Shown here: positions 46,505 to 55,511 of the stretch, piece after piece | Layout of the letters: each line of letters starts with the position of its first letter | Numbering within the stretch: the stretch's first letter is position 1 | Notes under the pieces: generated by a model | Database searches by the model: none | What the model was told of the DNA's origin: nothing | What the model saw: the letters and a program-made list of their open reading frames with translations, nothing else | Program-made: the position numbers and the translations under genes | DNA from: CBDFKF01 sp965248765 | GTDB lineage: Bacteria; Pseudomonadota; Alphaproteobacteria; VGEJ01 | DNA: 64,000 bases | Assembly (NCBI GenBank): GCA_965248765.1 | Contig: CBDFKF010000004.1 | Coordinates: forward strand, 2,294,001 to 2,358,000 | Direction of reading: 5' to 3'

Positions 46505-47722
46505 TCATGCCGTCGCCGGCATGAGCCTGCGATAGACCGCCAACGTGTCCTCAACGAATCGCTCGACGGTAAACTCGGCGCTCGCAATCTCGCGGCCGCG
46601 GCCGCCGAGACGCTGGCGGAGGTCGCTATCGGCAATAAGGCGCGCGATCGCGGCGGCAGTTGCTGCACCGTCGCGAACCGGCACAAGAAGACCATTCTCG
46701 CCGTCACGAACGATCTCACGGCACCCGGGCACATCAGTCGTGACCACCGCACGCCCGCACGCCGCGGCTTCGATCAGGACGCGCGGCAGACCCTCCATAT
46801 AGGACGGCATGCAGACGATGTGCGCGCGGGCGAGCACATGCGGCATTTCCTCGGAGAACCCCCACCACTCGACGTCGCCCGCCGCCTCCCACGCACGGAT
46901 GGCGGGCTCGCCGATGTCGGTCGGGTTCTCTGGATCAGTCCGCCCGACCAACACAAACCTGGCCCGGACACCCTGGCCATGCAGGATGCGGGCTGCATCA
47001 ACGAACTCGCGGACCCCCTTGTCGCCGAGGATGCGCGCGGGGAACATCACGACCACCGGATCGGGGGGCTCGGGCATTTGTCGAAAGTGGGCCGTGTCAA
47101 CGCCGCAGCCCTTGATAATGGTGGTCACGTCCTCGGCAACCAGCTCCGTGCGCAGAAATAGTGCTAGATCGTCGGGGTTTTGGAAGATGGTGCGCGAGCG
47201 CGGGTGGGCGAGCGCGAACCGATACAATCGCTTGATGACGGCCCGCTGAACCGCTGTCTTGAGACCCGGCTTGAGAAACACGTGGCCGAGGCCGGTCACC
47301 GCCAGAACCGCCGCGGGCACGCTGAGAAGGCGGGTGACTAGGCCACCAAAGATGACTGGCTTAAGGCTGACCGCATGGACCAGATCGGGCTTCAGCGTTC
47401 GGATCAGGCGAGCGAACGCGACGATCAGCCGCAGCTCGCCGCCAATCGATTCGTTGCCGCGCCGAAGCGGAATATCGTGGCACGTCAACCCGCACGCGCG
47501 GATGGTGGCGACCGGACGTTCTTCGAAGGGTATCGCTACGTGCACGTCATAGCCGGCTTCTTGTGCGGCGCGGGCGATCGCAAGACGGTGGGTCACGAAG
47601 AACGGCGCGTCGGCTGCGAGGAACAGCAGCCGTCGAGTGCCGCCACGGGGCGCGCGCGTCATGAGACTGAGATCATAATCGCTTCGTCCAGCGAGGCCAG
47701 CAGCGCGCGTGACAGGCGTCAT
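46505..47722 (-). CDS. Glycosyltransferase family 4 (GT-B fold)
   Basis: About 405 aa from ATG 47722; TTG 47728 and ATG 47662 are alternatives. N-terminal domain with RRLLFLAADAPFFVTHRLA and KPDLVHAVSLKPVIFGGL. C-terminal domain with FPARILGDKGVREFVDAARI, SYMEGLPRVLIEAAACGRAV, VTTDVPGCREIV and the ENGLLVPV stretch. This is a WbpH/WcaI-like transferase adding a sugar to a lipid-linked unit. First gene of the minus-strand polysaccharide operon, divergent from the UDP-sugar dehydrogenase. Confidence 0.9.
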   Translation of the reverse strand: MTPVTRAAGLAGRSDYDLSLMTRAPRGGTRRLLFLAADAPFFVTHRLAIARAAQEAGYDVHVAIPFEERPVATIRACGLTCHDIPLRRGNESIGGELRLIVAFARLIRTLKPDLVHAVSLKPVIFGGLVTRLLSVPAAVLAVTGLGHVFLKPGLKTAVQRAVIKRLYRFALAHPRSRTIFQNPDDLALFLRTELVAEDVTTIIKGCGVDTAHFRQMPEPPDPVVVMFPARILGDKGVREFVDAARILHGQGVRARFVLVGRTDPENPTDIGEPAIRAWEAAGDVEWWGFSEEMPHVLARAHIVCMPSYMEGLPRVLIEAAACGRAVVTTDVPGCREIVRDGENGLLVPVRDGAATAAAIARLIADSDLRQRLGGRGREIASAEFTVERFVEDTLAVYRRLMPATA

Positions 47723-47775
47723 TGACAACGATACCGCCGGTCAATACGAGAGTGCAGCTTCCACGGAGATAAAAC

Positions 47776-49044
47776 ATGGCGTCAGCTATTCGGATCGCGG
47801 TCGTCGGCCTCGGTTACGTGGGCCTGCCACTCGCGGTGGCGCTGGCCCGCCGCCACGACGTTGTCGGCTTCGACATCGACTCGGGGCGGGTTGAGGAACT
47901 TGGCAACGGTCTCGACCGGACCCACGAGATCGACCGGACGGCGCTCTTGGGGTCGACCCTGAAGGTGACCACCGATGCCGATGATCTGCGCGGATCGGAA
48001 ATCTTCATCATTACCGTCCCCACGCCCGTCGACTCTGACAATCGGCCAAATCTCGCTGCGGTCCGGGCGGCGTGTCGAACCGTGAGCCCCCTTTTGAGTA
48101 GCGGCGCGATCGTCGTCCTTGAGAGTACCGTCTATCCAGGCGTCACCGAGTCGATTTGCGGCCCACTCCTGGCCGAGCATTCCGGCCTCCACTGTGGTGT
48201 TGACTTCTTCCTGGGGTACTCGCCTGAGCGGATTAACCCAGGAGACCGCGAGCATACAGTGGACCGTATCACCAAGGTGGTCGCGGGCCAGACTCCCGAG
48301 ACCTCCGAACGTCTTTGCGAGCTGTACGGATCAATCAACGGTGGCAACGTGTTCGCCGCCCGGGACATCAAGACCGCAGAGGCTGCAAAGGTCATTGAGA
48401 ACGCCCAGCGCGATATCAACATCGCCTTCATCAACGAAGTGACGATGATCTTCCATAAGCTTGACGTCTCGGTTCACGACGTCCTGGAAGCCGCCGGCAC
48501 CAAATGGAACTTCTTGCCGTTTCGACCTGGCCTTGTCGGCGGGCACTGTATCGGCGTCGATCCCTTCTATCTTGCCCATCGTGCCGCAGAGCTCGGCCAC
48601 GATCCCGAGGTGATCCTCGCTGGCCGGCGTATCAACGACGGCATGGGTGAGTTCATCGCGGCCGAGCTCGACAACCGACTGAGCGGCCCGTCCCACCTCT
48701 TGATGTTGGGGCTTACGTTCAAGGAAAACGTGCCTGATCTGCGCAACGCCAAGGCGGGGGATGTGGTTGCGGCGCTGACGGCGCGGTGCCACCGCGTCGA
48801 CGTGCACGATCCGCTGGCTGATCGCGAGGAAGCCACCAGCGAGTACGGCATTGATCTCTTGCGCGATCTCGATGGGCTTGAGGGCTACGACGGCGTGATA
48901 GGCGTGGTGTCCCATGACGCCTATCGCGCTTTAACCGGGGATGGGCTTGCCGCGCTCCTCAACCCCGGGGGGCTCGTTGCCGACGTCCAGGGCATGTGGC
49001 GCGAAGTCGAACTGCCGGCCGGCCTCCGCCGCTGGCAGCTCTGA
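47776..49044 (+). CDS. UDP-N-acetylhexosamine dehydrogenase (TviB/WbpO type)
   Basis: 422 aa, NAD-dependent oxidation of a UDP-sugar to its uronate. Seen: IAVVGLGYVGLPLAVALA (Rossmann start), TVPTPVDSDNRPNL, ESTVYPGVTE, YSPERINPGDREHT, IENAQRDINIAFINE and the catalytic Cys in VGGHCIGVDPFY. The sequence is close in style to TviB/WbpO enzymes making UDP-GalNAcA. ATG 47776 follows GGAGATAAAAC. The product would be a capsule or LPS precursor along with the WbpM-like enzyme. Converges with the heparinase gene. Confidence 0.93.
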   Translation: MASAIRIAVVGLGYVGLPLAVALARRHDVVGFDIDSGRVEELGNGLDRTHEIDRTALLGSTLKVTTDADDLRGSEIFIITVPTPVDSDNRPNLAAVRAACRTVSPLLSSGAIVVLESTVYPGVTESICGPLLAEHSGLHCGVDFFLGYSPERINPGDREHTVDRITKVVAGQTPETSERLCELYGSINGGNVFAARDIKTAEAAKVIENAQRDINIAFINEVTMIFHKLDVSVHDVLEAAGTKWNFLPFRPGLVGGHCIGVDPFYLAHRAAELGHDPEVILAGRRINDGMGEFIAAELDNRLSGPSHLLMLGLTFKENVPDLRNAKAGDVVAALTARCHRVDVHDPLADREEATSEYGIDLLRDLDGLEGYDGVIGVVSHDAYRALTGDGLAALLNPGGLVADVQGMWREVELPAGLRRWQL

Positions 49045-49057
49045 GCGGCCGACCCGA

Positions 49058-50692
49058 CTAGCCGGCGCGGTCCAGACGCCAACGCACGCTGGTTTCCCGG
49101 CCCGCGTGTAGGCCCGTAACCACCAGTTGCTCACTGCGCCGCGGCTCGCCGCGGCCGCCGAGGTAGACGCTGTCGTGCAGCTCGAGACCGCCGGCTTGGG
49201 CCGCGAACACCCAGCCGGTCCCGTCGGCGAGACCGAGCAATGCCCCCCGTCCGGCGCGGACGAGCGAGGCGCGTACCCGCGGGTGTAGGTGAAAGCGCAC
49301 CGCAAAAGGCTTGGCGCGGCCGCCGACGAGTCTGTCCTCGCCTCGCACTCCACCGCCGTCGGCGGCCAAGGCTAGCGCGCGTTCATGATGAATGCCGAAC
49401 GCCTCTCGGTACCCGTCGTGGCTGGCTTCGATGTACCGACCATGGTCGCTGTCGCGACGGTTCACGCGCGGCGGCGCCGATCGACGGATCACGCCCTCTC
49501 CGGCGCTGATACCGACCGAGTTGGTATCGTCGATGACCAGCGTCGAATGGGCCGCAGAGGCCCGACTCGCTATCCACCAACTCTGATTCGTGGGCACGGC
49601 CTGCCCGCAGTTTACGATCAGCCGCTCACTGCCGGCGCTGAGCTCGAAACTCAACAACCCGGCGTGCGCACACGCATCGAACGGCGGCGGTGGCGGGGCC
49701 CCGGTATCGACGTGCAGGACTAGCCGATCGGCGTGCATTCGCTCGTAGCCGCTGTGCGGCGCCGAGGCGAAGGCCGCGTCGTTGTCTTGGGCGACGGTGA
49801 GTAGGGCGTTTATCGCGGTCGGTGATTCCTCATAGCCACCGTTGAAGAGCGCAAGCCCGCCATCGCCATGCCGCAACAGACGCAGCATTGGCGCCATTCG
49901 CCCTATGGCGTTGACCAGGAAGGGTGGCGACGCGCGCTCAAGCCCGTGATACGTCGAGTGAACGCGCGCAAGCTCGGCAAATGCGGCGAGCAGCGCGGAC
50001 GGACTACGTGAGATGTGGCCGCCATCAGTCAGGATCTGTCGCCGGATCTCGATTTCCATCAGGCCAAGCCCACGCTGAGCCAGGCGGTCGCCCCGCGCGA
50101 GTGCAAGACCCGCGAGAACTAGGCCCGCCGCGGCGGCGATCCGTCCGACGCCGTCCGCGCCGCCGTGGGCGGTGCGCGACAGGAGCCGTATCTGACGGCC
50201 AAGGCTTGCGAGAAACGCTTCATGGAACCGGATATCCGAATCCCGCATGAGGAAGCCCGCGTTGCACAACCAGGCCGAGACCCTGCGCCCCAAAATCTCG
50301 GGGTCGCCTCCGAGCGTGTTTTCGCCGTCGCGGTCGAGCCAGCTCATGCAGAGCTCCCGCGCCTTGCGCGACGCAGCACCGCCACCACTGGCGCGGAAGT
50401 CCCTCAGCCAGTCAAACGCATGGGCTTCTGCGTGCCACTCGGGGGAGGCGCCCTCGACATCCCAGGGAGGCGTGGCCGGAGCGCGGTGTTCCTCGCCGGC
50501 GAACTGGTAGCAACCGTGAAAGAGCTGATCAGCCCGCGCGACATCGCCGGGATGGGAATCGGTTATGCTCGCGACGAGCTGCGCTGCACCACGTCCGCTC
50601 GTGGCAACAGCGGAGAACGGCGTGCGATACACCGCATCGCGGAGCCGATCTACCAGCCGTTCAGACCACGCCGACCCCGTCACTGTGGTCAT
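49058..50692 (-). CDS. Heparinase II/III family protein
   Basis: 544 aa from ATG 50692, which overlaps the rpe stop as ATGA. An N-terminal alpha-toroid (AWLCNAGFLMRDSDIRFHE, FLASLGRQIRLLSRTAHGGA) is followed by a beta-sandwich C-terminus (HAGLLSFELSAGSERLIVNC, SAAHSTLVIDDTNSVGI, RFHLHPRVRASL). Members are polysaccharide lyases or predicted glycan-processing proteins; the actual substrate is unknown. It normally neighbours purH and rpe in alphaproteobacteria and may act on envelope glycan. Confidence 0.88.
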   Translation of the reverse strand: MTTVTGSAWSERLVDRLRDAVYRTPFSAVATSGRGAAQLVASITDSHPGDVARADQLFHGCYQFAGEEHRAPATPPWDVEGASPEWHAEAHAFDWLRDFRASGGGAASRKARELCMSWLDRDGENTLGGDPEILGRRVSAWLCNAGFLMRDSDIRFHEAFLASLGRQIRLLSRTAHGGADGVGRIAAAAGLVLAGLALARGDRLAQRGLGLMEIEIRRQILTDGGHISRSPSALLAAFAELARVHSTYHGLERASPPFLVNAIGRMAPMLRLLRHGDGGLALFNGGYEESPTAINALLTVAQDNDAAFASAPHSGYERMHADRLVLHVDTGAPPPPPFDACAHAGLLSFELSAGSERLIVNCGQAVPTNQSWWIASRASAAHSTLVIDDTNSVGISAGEGVIRRSAPPRVNRRDSDHGRYIEASHDGYREAFGIHHERALALAADGGGVRGEDRLVGGRAKPFAVRFHLHPRVRASLVRAGRGALLGLADGTGWVFAAQAGGLELHDSVYLGGRGEPRRSEQLVVTGLHAGRETSVRWRLDRAG

Positions 50693-51360
50693 CGAGGCGG
50701 CTGTCCCCTCAACGCCGCGATGTTGGCGGCGTAACACTCTGGTCCGCCCGCGAAAGAGGCAGTACCCGCCACCAGAACGTCGGCGCCCGCCTCGATCGCA
50801 CGAGGTGCCGTTTCAGCCGTAACGCCGCCGTCGATCTCAAGTGCGATCTCGCGCCCCGCCTCGTCGATTCGCCGTCGCAGTGCGCGTACCTTATCGAGCT
50901 GACCCTCGATGAAGGTCTGGCCCCCGAAGCCCGGATTGACGCTCATGACCAGGACGAGATCGACGATGTCCCAGAAGTTGTCCACGGAAGAGGCTGGCGT
51001 ACCCGGATTGAGCGAGATCCCCGCCTTGATTCCGAGCGACCTGATCAGGTCAATGGTGCGGTGAACGTGCGGACCGGCCTCCACATGCACCGAGATGATG
51101 TCGGCACCCGCTTCGGCGAAGCCGGAGATGAAGGGATCGACCGGCGAGATCATCAGGTGAACATCGAGCGGCAACGTCGTATGCGGTCGCAGCGACTTCA
51201 GGATGAGTGGCCCCATCGTGATGTTGGGCACGAAGTGCCCGTCCATGACGTCGATGTGAATGTAATCGGCGCCGGCGTCGTCGAGCGCGCGAACCTCTTC
51301 GCCGAGCTTGGCGAAGTCTGCGGCCAGAATGGAGGGCGCGATCCGTATCCGGCGGCGCAT
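50689..51360 (-). CDS. rpe: Ribulose-phosphate 3-epimerase
   Basis: 223 aa from ATG 51360; the frame is open upstream but overlaps the divergent FkbM gene. TIM-barrel motifs: IAPSILAADFAKLGEEV, HIDVMDGHFVPNITMGP, LDVHLMISPVDPF, LVLVMSVNPGFGGQTF and LEIDGGVTAETAP. It interconverts ribulose-5-P and xylulose-5-P in the pentose phosphate pathway. Coupled to the heparinase gene by ATGA overlap. Confidence 0.97.
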   Translation of the reverse strand: MRRRIRIAPSILAADFAKLGEEVRALDDAGADYIHIDVMDGHFVPNITMGPLILKSLRPHTTLPLDVHLMISPVDPFISGFAEAGADIISVHVEAGPHVHRTIDLIRSLGIKAGISLNPGTPASSVDNFWDIVDLVLVMSVNPGFGGQTFIEGQLDKVRALRRRIDEAGREIALEIDGGVTAETAPRAIEAGADVLVAGTASFAGGPECYAANIAALRGQPPR

Positions 51361-51437
51361 GCGCTCAGTTACCAGCTTCGCCCCGACCCCGCAAGCAGTG
51401 GCGCCGCGGTGGGCGGGTATGGCACGATTCGAGTGAC

Positions 51438-52187
51438 ATGCCGGCACCAGCCCTGACCGCCTGCCAGCGCCTGACCCATCTCGCGCATCTGTACAAAGCG
51501 CTCGCGCGCCAGCATCACCGGGATCTGCGCCCCCTTCTTGCTTCTCTCGTTCCCCAGGACGGGATCGTGATCGATGCCGGCGCCCACGCGGGCCAATTTA
51601 CCAAGTTGTTCGCCGGTCTTGCGCCGGGCGGTCGAATCTATGCGTTTGAGCCGGGCTCGTACGCGAGAAGCGTCCTCGAACCGGTGGTGAGCCTGCGCCG
51701 TCTCCGCAATGTCACCATTGTCGCGCGTGCTCTGTCCGACAGCGAGGGAACCGAGGACCTCGCGATTCCGCTCAAGGCGAGCGGCAGCTTCGGTTTTGGC
51801 CTCAGTCATTTGGGGGCGCGCAGCCCACGCCGCGAGGCTCGTCACGAGACGGTAAGCACGACCACGCTGGATGGCTTTGCAAGCGAGCAGGGAATTAACC
51901 GACTTGATTTCATCAAAGCGGACGTCGAAGGCTGGGAGATACGTCTCCTGCGCGGCGCTAGCAGGACACTTGCTTCCCATAGGCCGACGTTGCTGCTTGA
52001 GCTGGTGAGGACGCACCTCGCGCGCGCCGACACTGACCCAGCCGAGGCTTGGGCGATTCTCGAGCCGCTCGGCTATGAAGCGATCAAGCTCCCCGACCGC
52101 CAACCGGTGCCGAAGTTCGCCGGCGACGGCGACTACATATTCGACGCACGTGACGGTCACCTTTCTCGGCGTAACCGCGCGGCATAG
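51438..52187 (+). CDS. FkbM family SAM-dependent methyltransferase
   Basis: 249 aa with the FkbM Rossmann pattern: VIDAGAHAGQFTKLFAGL, RIYAFEPGSYARSVLEPVV, VARALSDSEGTEDLAIP, TTTLDGFASEQGINRLDFIK and ADVEGWEIRLLRGASRTL. O-methylates a hydroxyl, often on a sugar or lipid; with the polysaccharide genes nearby, a glycan substrate is plausible (inference). Convergent with rsmB, the 3' ends overlapping by 31 bases. Divergent from rpe. Confidence 0.9.
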   Translation: MPAPALTACQRLTHLAHLYKALARQHHRDLRPLLASLVPQDGIVIDAGAHAGQFTKLFAGLAPGGRIYAFEPGSYARSVLEPVVSLRRLRNVTIVARALSDSEGTEDLAIPLKASGSFGFGLSHLGARSPRREARHETVSTTTLDGFASEQGINRLDFIKADVEGWEIRLLRGASRTLASHRPTLLLELVRTHLARADTDPAEAWAILEPLGYEAIKLPDRQPVPKFAGDGDYIFDARDGHLSRRNRAA

Positions 52188-53455
52188 AATCCATCGATGC
52201 CGCCGTGCTCCTGGAGATGGCAGGGCAATGTACGGAGATCGCCGGCTACGTTGATCAGCTCGGGCCGACCGCCAACCTCATTGGCGCGTATTTCGATCCG
52301 TGCCAAGCCCGAATCAGCCGACAGCAGCCGTTCGATGCGTGCCTCGCACTCTTCAGGCTGAAGCGAGCACACGCAATATACCAACACGCCGCCAGGCGCG
52401 AGCGCCGCAGTGGCAGTCGTCAGCAGGCCGTCTTGTAGAGCGCACATGCGCTCGACCTCCGTAGGCACCTTGAGGTGCGGGATGTCGGGATGGCGCCGGA
52501 TCGTCCCGGTCGAGGTGCAAGGTGCATCCAGAAGGACTGCCTCGTACGGCTCCGCTGCGCGCCAGCCGACGGCATCTGCCACGACGGTCTCGGCGGTAAG
52601 GTCAAGACGCCCGAGGTTGGCGCGGAGGCGCTTGGTGCGGACCGCGGAGCGATCGATCGCCGTCACCAGCGCGCCAGCCGCCGCAAGCTGCGCGGCCTTG
52701 CCACCCGGCGCAGCGCAGAGATCAAGAGTTCGCCGCCCGGCGACCTTCACGGCGTCCATCAACAACTTTCCTGGTAGCGCCGCAGCTGCGTCCTGGACCC
52801 ACCACGCGCCTTGCGCATACCCACGGAGATCCTCGATGCGCCCTGCGCGATCGAGCCGCAGCGTGCCCCATGGCAATGACCGCGCATTGAGATGATGCGC
52901 CCATCGTGCGTCATCGTCCTTGGCGGTGAGATCAAGCGGCGGCTCGATCAGATGCGCATCGGCGATTGCCCGCGCCCGCACCTCCCCGTAGGCGTCCGAC
53001 CAGCTACCCCACAGCCACTCAGGCGTGTTCAGTCGAGGCGCATCCTGCGCAGTAACGCCCGCCGCGCCGTCGTCGGCTACGCGCCGCAGCACCGCGTTCA
53101 CGAGTCCCTTCAGAGGCCCCGATTCTGCTGCCTGCTCAACGGCACTGGCTACCGCGGCGTGGGCCGGCGTGCCGAGAAACAGAAGCTGGGCGGCGCCGAG
53201 CCGCAACACTTGGCGCACCCAGCGGTTCCTCTTGACCAGCGGCCGTTCCAAGAAGCCATCCAACAGTGCGTCGATTTGGCCAAGGCGCCGCAGCACCGTG
53301 GCGGCGAGCGCCCGGGCAAAGGCGCGATCCCGCGGTGCAAGCGGCGTGACGATGCGATCGAAAGCGCTGTCCAGCGGCCGGCGGTGGTGCAACACCTCAT
53401 CGAGCAGCATCCGTGCCGCTTCCCGCGCCGGAAGCCCTGCTGGAGCCGGGTTCAT
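52157..53455 (-). CDS. rsmB: 16S rRNA m5C967-type methyltransferase (RsmB/NOP family)
   Basis: 432 aa: an N-terminal NusB-like RNA-binding domain (about 1-140) and a SAM methyltransferase domain with LDLCAAPGGKAAQLAAAG, LDAPCTSTGTIRRHPD (motif IV Cys) and VYCVCSLQPEECEA (motif VI catalytic Cys). It methylates cytosine in 16S rRNA. The genes encoding DUF1674 and RsmB are divergent neighbours, as commonly found. Confidence 0.95.
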   Translation of the reverse strand: MNPAPAGLPAREAARMLLDEVLHHRRPLDSAFDRIVTPLAPRDRAFARALAATVLRRLGQIDALLDGFLERPLVKRNRWVRQVLRLGAAQLLFLGTPAHAAVASAVEQAAESGPLKGLVNAVLRRVADDGAAGVTAQDAPRLNTPEWLWGSWSDAYGEVRARAIADAHLIEPPLDLTAKDDDARWAHHLNARSLPWGTLRLDRAGRIEDLRGYAQGAWWVQDAAAALPGKLLMDAVKVAGRRTLDLCAAPGGKAAQLAAAGALVTAIDRSAVRTKRLRANLGRLDLTAETVVADAVGWRAAEPYEAVLLDAPCTSTGTIRRHPDIPHLKVPTEVERMCALQDGLLTTATAALAPGGVLVYCVCSLQPEECEARIERLLSADSGLARIEIRANEVGGRPELINVAGDLRTLPCHLQEHGGIDGFYAARLRRER

Positions 53456-53530
53456 CTTGCGGTGCCCCGATGTGAATCACGGTCACGAGAAGGAGTGGGC
53501 ATGTGCACCTCGAGCGGCTAGGATCGCCCT

Positions 53531-53707
53531 ATGAGCACACCGGCCGAGCCCCGCGAGCCTGCCACGGACCAGCGCGGCGATGAACTTGAGGATGAGGGCA
53601 GTGCGCGCCCCGGAGGGCGACGACGGCGCGAGGTCGGCGGCCCGAAAGGACTCGAGCCGACCCGCTATGGCGATTGGGAGCGCAACGGGATCTGCTACGA
53701 CTTTTGA
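53531..53707 (+). CDS. DUF1674 protein, succinate dehydrogenase assembly factor 4-like
   Basis: A 58-residue ORF from ATG 53531, AGGA seven bases upstream, to TGA 53707. The N-terminus is charged and disordered; the C-terminal signature GGPKGLEPTRYGDWERNGIC ending YDF matches DUF1674/SdhAF4. SdhAF4 helps mature the flavinated SdhA subunit. No sdh genes are in the window. Divergent from rsmB and convergent with the sugar dehydrogenase gene. Confidence 0.9.
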   Translation: MSTPAEPREPATDQRGDELEDEGSARPGGRRRREVGGPKGLEPTRYGDWERNGICYDF

Positions 53708-53728
53708 GATGCCGCGTCAGGACGGTTG

Positions 53729-54889
53729 TCACCTGGCGGGCACGAGCTTGTGGATCCCGCCGCCCAGGTCGATCGCATAAAGCTCCCCGTCGATTCCCTC
53801 GCCAAAAGTGGAAATGTTGATGTCGGCCTCCACCAAGCGTCGCGAAACATAGCCGCTGCCTTCTCGGAACAGGCCCCAGACGCGGCCGCTGCAATAGTCG
53901 CCATATACGTAGACGCCGATGAGTTCGGGGATCGCGGCGCCTCGGTACACATAACCGCCCGTCACGGAACAGCCCTCGTCGTGGCCGTAATCGAAGACCG
54001 GGTCTATCAGCGGCCCAGCCGCGCTGCCGGCGCGATAGCGGTGCGCGCCCTCGCGCCAGTTCCACCCGTAGTTGCCGCCGTTCTCGATGATGTCGATCTC
54101 TTCCCACTTGTCTTGACCGACGTCCGCGAGCCACAAGGCGCCGGTTTTCCGGTCGAAACTCCACCGCCAGGGATTGCGGAGGCCGTAGGCGTAGATCTCG
54201 GGGCGACCGCCGGCGGCGACGAAGGGATTATCGGGCGGTATGCCGTACGGAGTTCTAGAATCAACGTCAACGCGCAGAAGCGCTCCTAGGAGCGTCCCGG
54301 TTTTCTGGCCGTTGCCCTTGGGATCGCCCCCTGCTCCGCCATCGCCAAATCCGATGTAGAGGTACCCGTCCGGGCCGAAGCCGATGCCGCCGCCGTTGTG
54401 ATTGCCGTAGGGCTGATCGAGCGTGAGGATTGCGCGCTCGGAGCCAGGATCGAGAGCCGAGCCATCCCGGCGTGCAGCAAATTCTGAGATGACAGACACC
54501 AGCGACGATCCGTTGCGTGTGTAAGAGAGGAACACGCGCCGATTGGTGGCGTACTCCGGATGGAATGCCATGCCGAGGAGACCGGCCTCGTTCGGCCCAT
54601 CGTCGACCCGGCCGCGGATATCGGCGAAAAGTGAGGCTCGCGCCACACCGGGTCGGTTGTCGAAGACGAATACGCGCCCCGCCTGCTCGACGATGTACCA
54701 ACTATCCGGCCTGTCCGGCGCCTGCAGAAACGCTAACGGCCGGTCGAAGCTCAGCTCGGGGAAGGCGCGCTCCAGGGCAACCTTCGGTGTATCAGCACGG
54801 GCCAATGCCATGCCTGCGGCGGCCGTGGCCATCAGACAGGCTGCCGCGAGGCGCAACAAGACAGAGAGGCGGACGAATCGGTCGCTCAT
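53729..54889 (-). CDS. Secreted PQQ-dependent sugar dehydrogenase family protein
   Basis: 386 aa of the soluble glucose/sorbosone dehydrogenase (Hhip-like) beta-propeller family. A signal peptide ends near ALARADT. Seen: AFLQAPDRPDSWYIVEQAGR, LLGMAFHPEYATNRRVFLSY, NHNGGGIGFGPDGYLYIGFG, GDGGAGGDPKGNGQ, GLRNPWRWSFDRKTGALWLA and ADVGQDKWEEID. It would oxidise an aldose in the periplasm with PQQ; cofactor use is family knowledge. Converges with the DUF1674 gene (21-base gap). Confidence 0.92.
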   Translation of the reverse strand: MSDRFVRLSVLLRLAAACLMATAAAGMALARADTPKVALERAFPELSFDRPLAFLQAPDRPDSWYIVEQAGRVFVFDNRPGVARASLFADIRGRVDDGPNEAGLLGMAFHPEYATNRRVFLSYTRNGSSLVSVISEFAARRDGSALDPGSERAILTLDQPYGNHNGGGIGFGPDGYLYIGFGDGGAGGDPKGNGQKTGTLLGALLRVDVDSRTPYGIPPDNPFVAAGGRPEIYAYGLRNPWRWSFDRKTGALWLADVGQDKWEEIDIIENGGNYGWNWREGAHRYRAGSAAGPLIDPVFDYGHDEGCSVTGGYVYRGAAIPELIGVYVYGDYCSGRVWGLFREGSGYVSRRLVEADINISTFGEGIDGELYAIDLGGGIHKLVPAR

Positions 54890-55058
54890 CGCGAGTTCGC
54901 TTAGGGTGGTGCACAGTAGCGCATGCAGTGCGGGCGTGCCATCACGCCTGATCCTGGCCTCGTGTTCTTGAAACGTGCTCGCCGAACAGGAACATGCTGC
55001 CAGCGCAGAGCAAGCTCACATTCTTATTTTCCCGCATGCGCCATGTTGCGGCCCAATC

Positions 55059-55499
55059 ATGCGACACCACGTTATTCACCTCTGCCTCATCCCGCTGCTT
55101 GCATTTGCCGCGGAGGCGAAGGAGGTCCTGCCAGGTCCAATCCCGGCGGCTGTGGTCGAGATCATCGACGGCTACACCCTGGCAGTGCGCGCGCACGTCT
55201 GGCTCGGTCAGGAGATAACCGTGCGGGCGCGGCTTGATGGGATTGATGCGCCGGAGCTTCGCGGCCGATGCCCGGCCGAGCGCGCGCTGGCTGTGCGCGC
55301 TCGTGGCTTTTTGGTGAGCGCCGTCGCGGACGGCCCAGTCGCCCTGACCCACGTCCACCATGACAAATACGGTGGCCGCGTTGTCGCCCACATCACCACG
55401 GAAGCCGGGCTCGACCTCGCCGACGCGCTGCTCCTCGCGGGTCTCGCCCGTCCCTATAACGGTCGAGGCCCGCGGCCGCGCTGGTGCGCCGGCACCTAG
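55059..55499 (+). CDS. Secreted thermonuclease-like (SNase) protein with altered metal motif
   Basis: 146 aa from ATG 55059, with a signal peptide (VIHLCLIPLLAFAAEAK). Staphylococcal nuclease fold features: VVEIIDGYTLAVRA, ITVRARLDGIDAPELRG and KYGGRVVAHI, which keep the usual Arg, Glu and Arg positions. The usual DGDT calcium-ligand motif reads DGYT, so the second Asp is Tyr. It may be a nuclease with changed metal use, an inactive form, or a binding domain. Converges with acs (12-base gap). The frame is open back to 54975, but that part is probably not coding. Confidence 0.78.
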   Translation: MRHHVIHLCLIPLLAFAAEAKEVLPGPIPAAVVEIIDGYTLAVRAHVWLGQEITVRARLDGIDAPELRGRCPAERALAVRARGFLVSAVADGPVALTHVHHDKYGGRVVAHITTEAGLDLADALLLAGLARPYNGRGPRPRWCAGT

Positions 55500-55511
55500 G
55501 ACGCCCGCGCC

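Noticed and set aside
54267..54701. 144-codon ORF in the sugar dehydrogenase gene
   Set aside because: Shadow frame; the beta-propeller motifs are all in the other frame.
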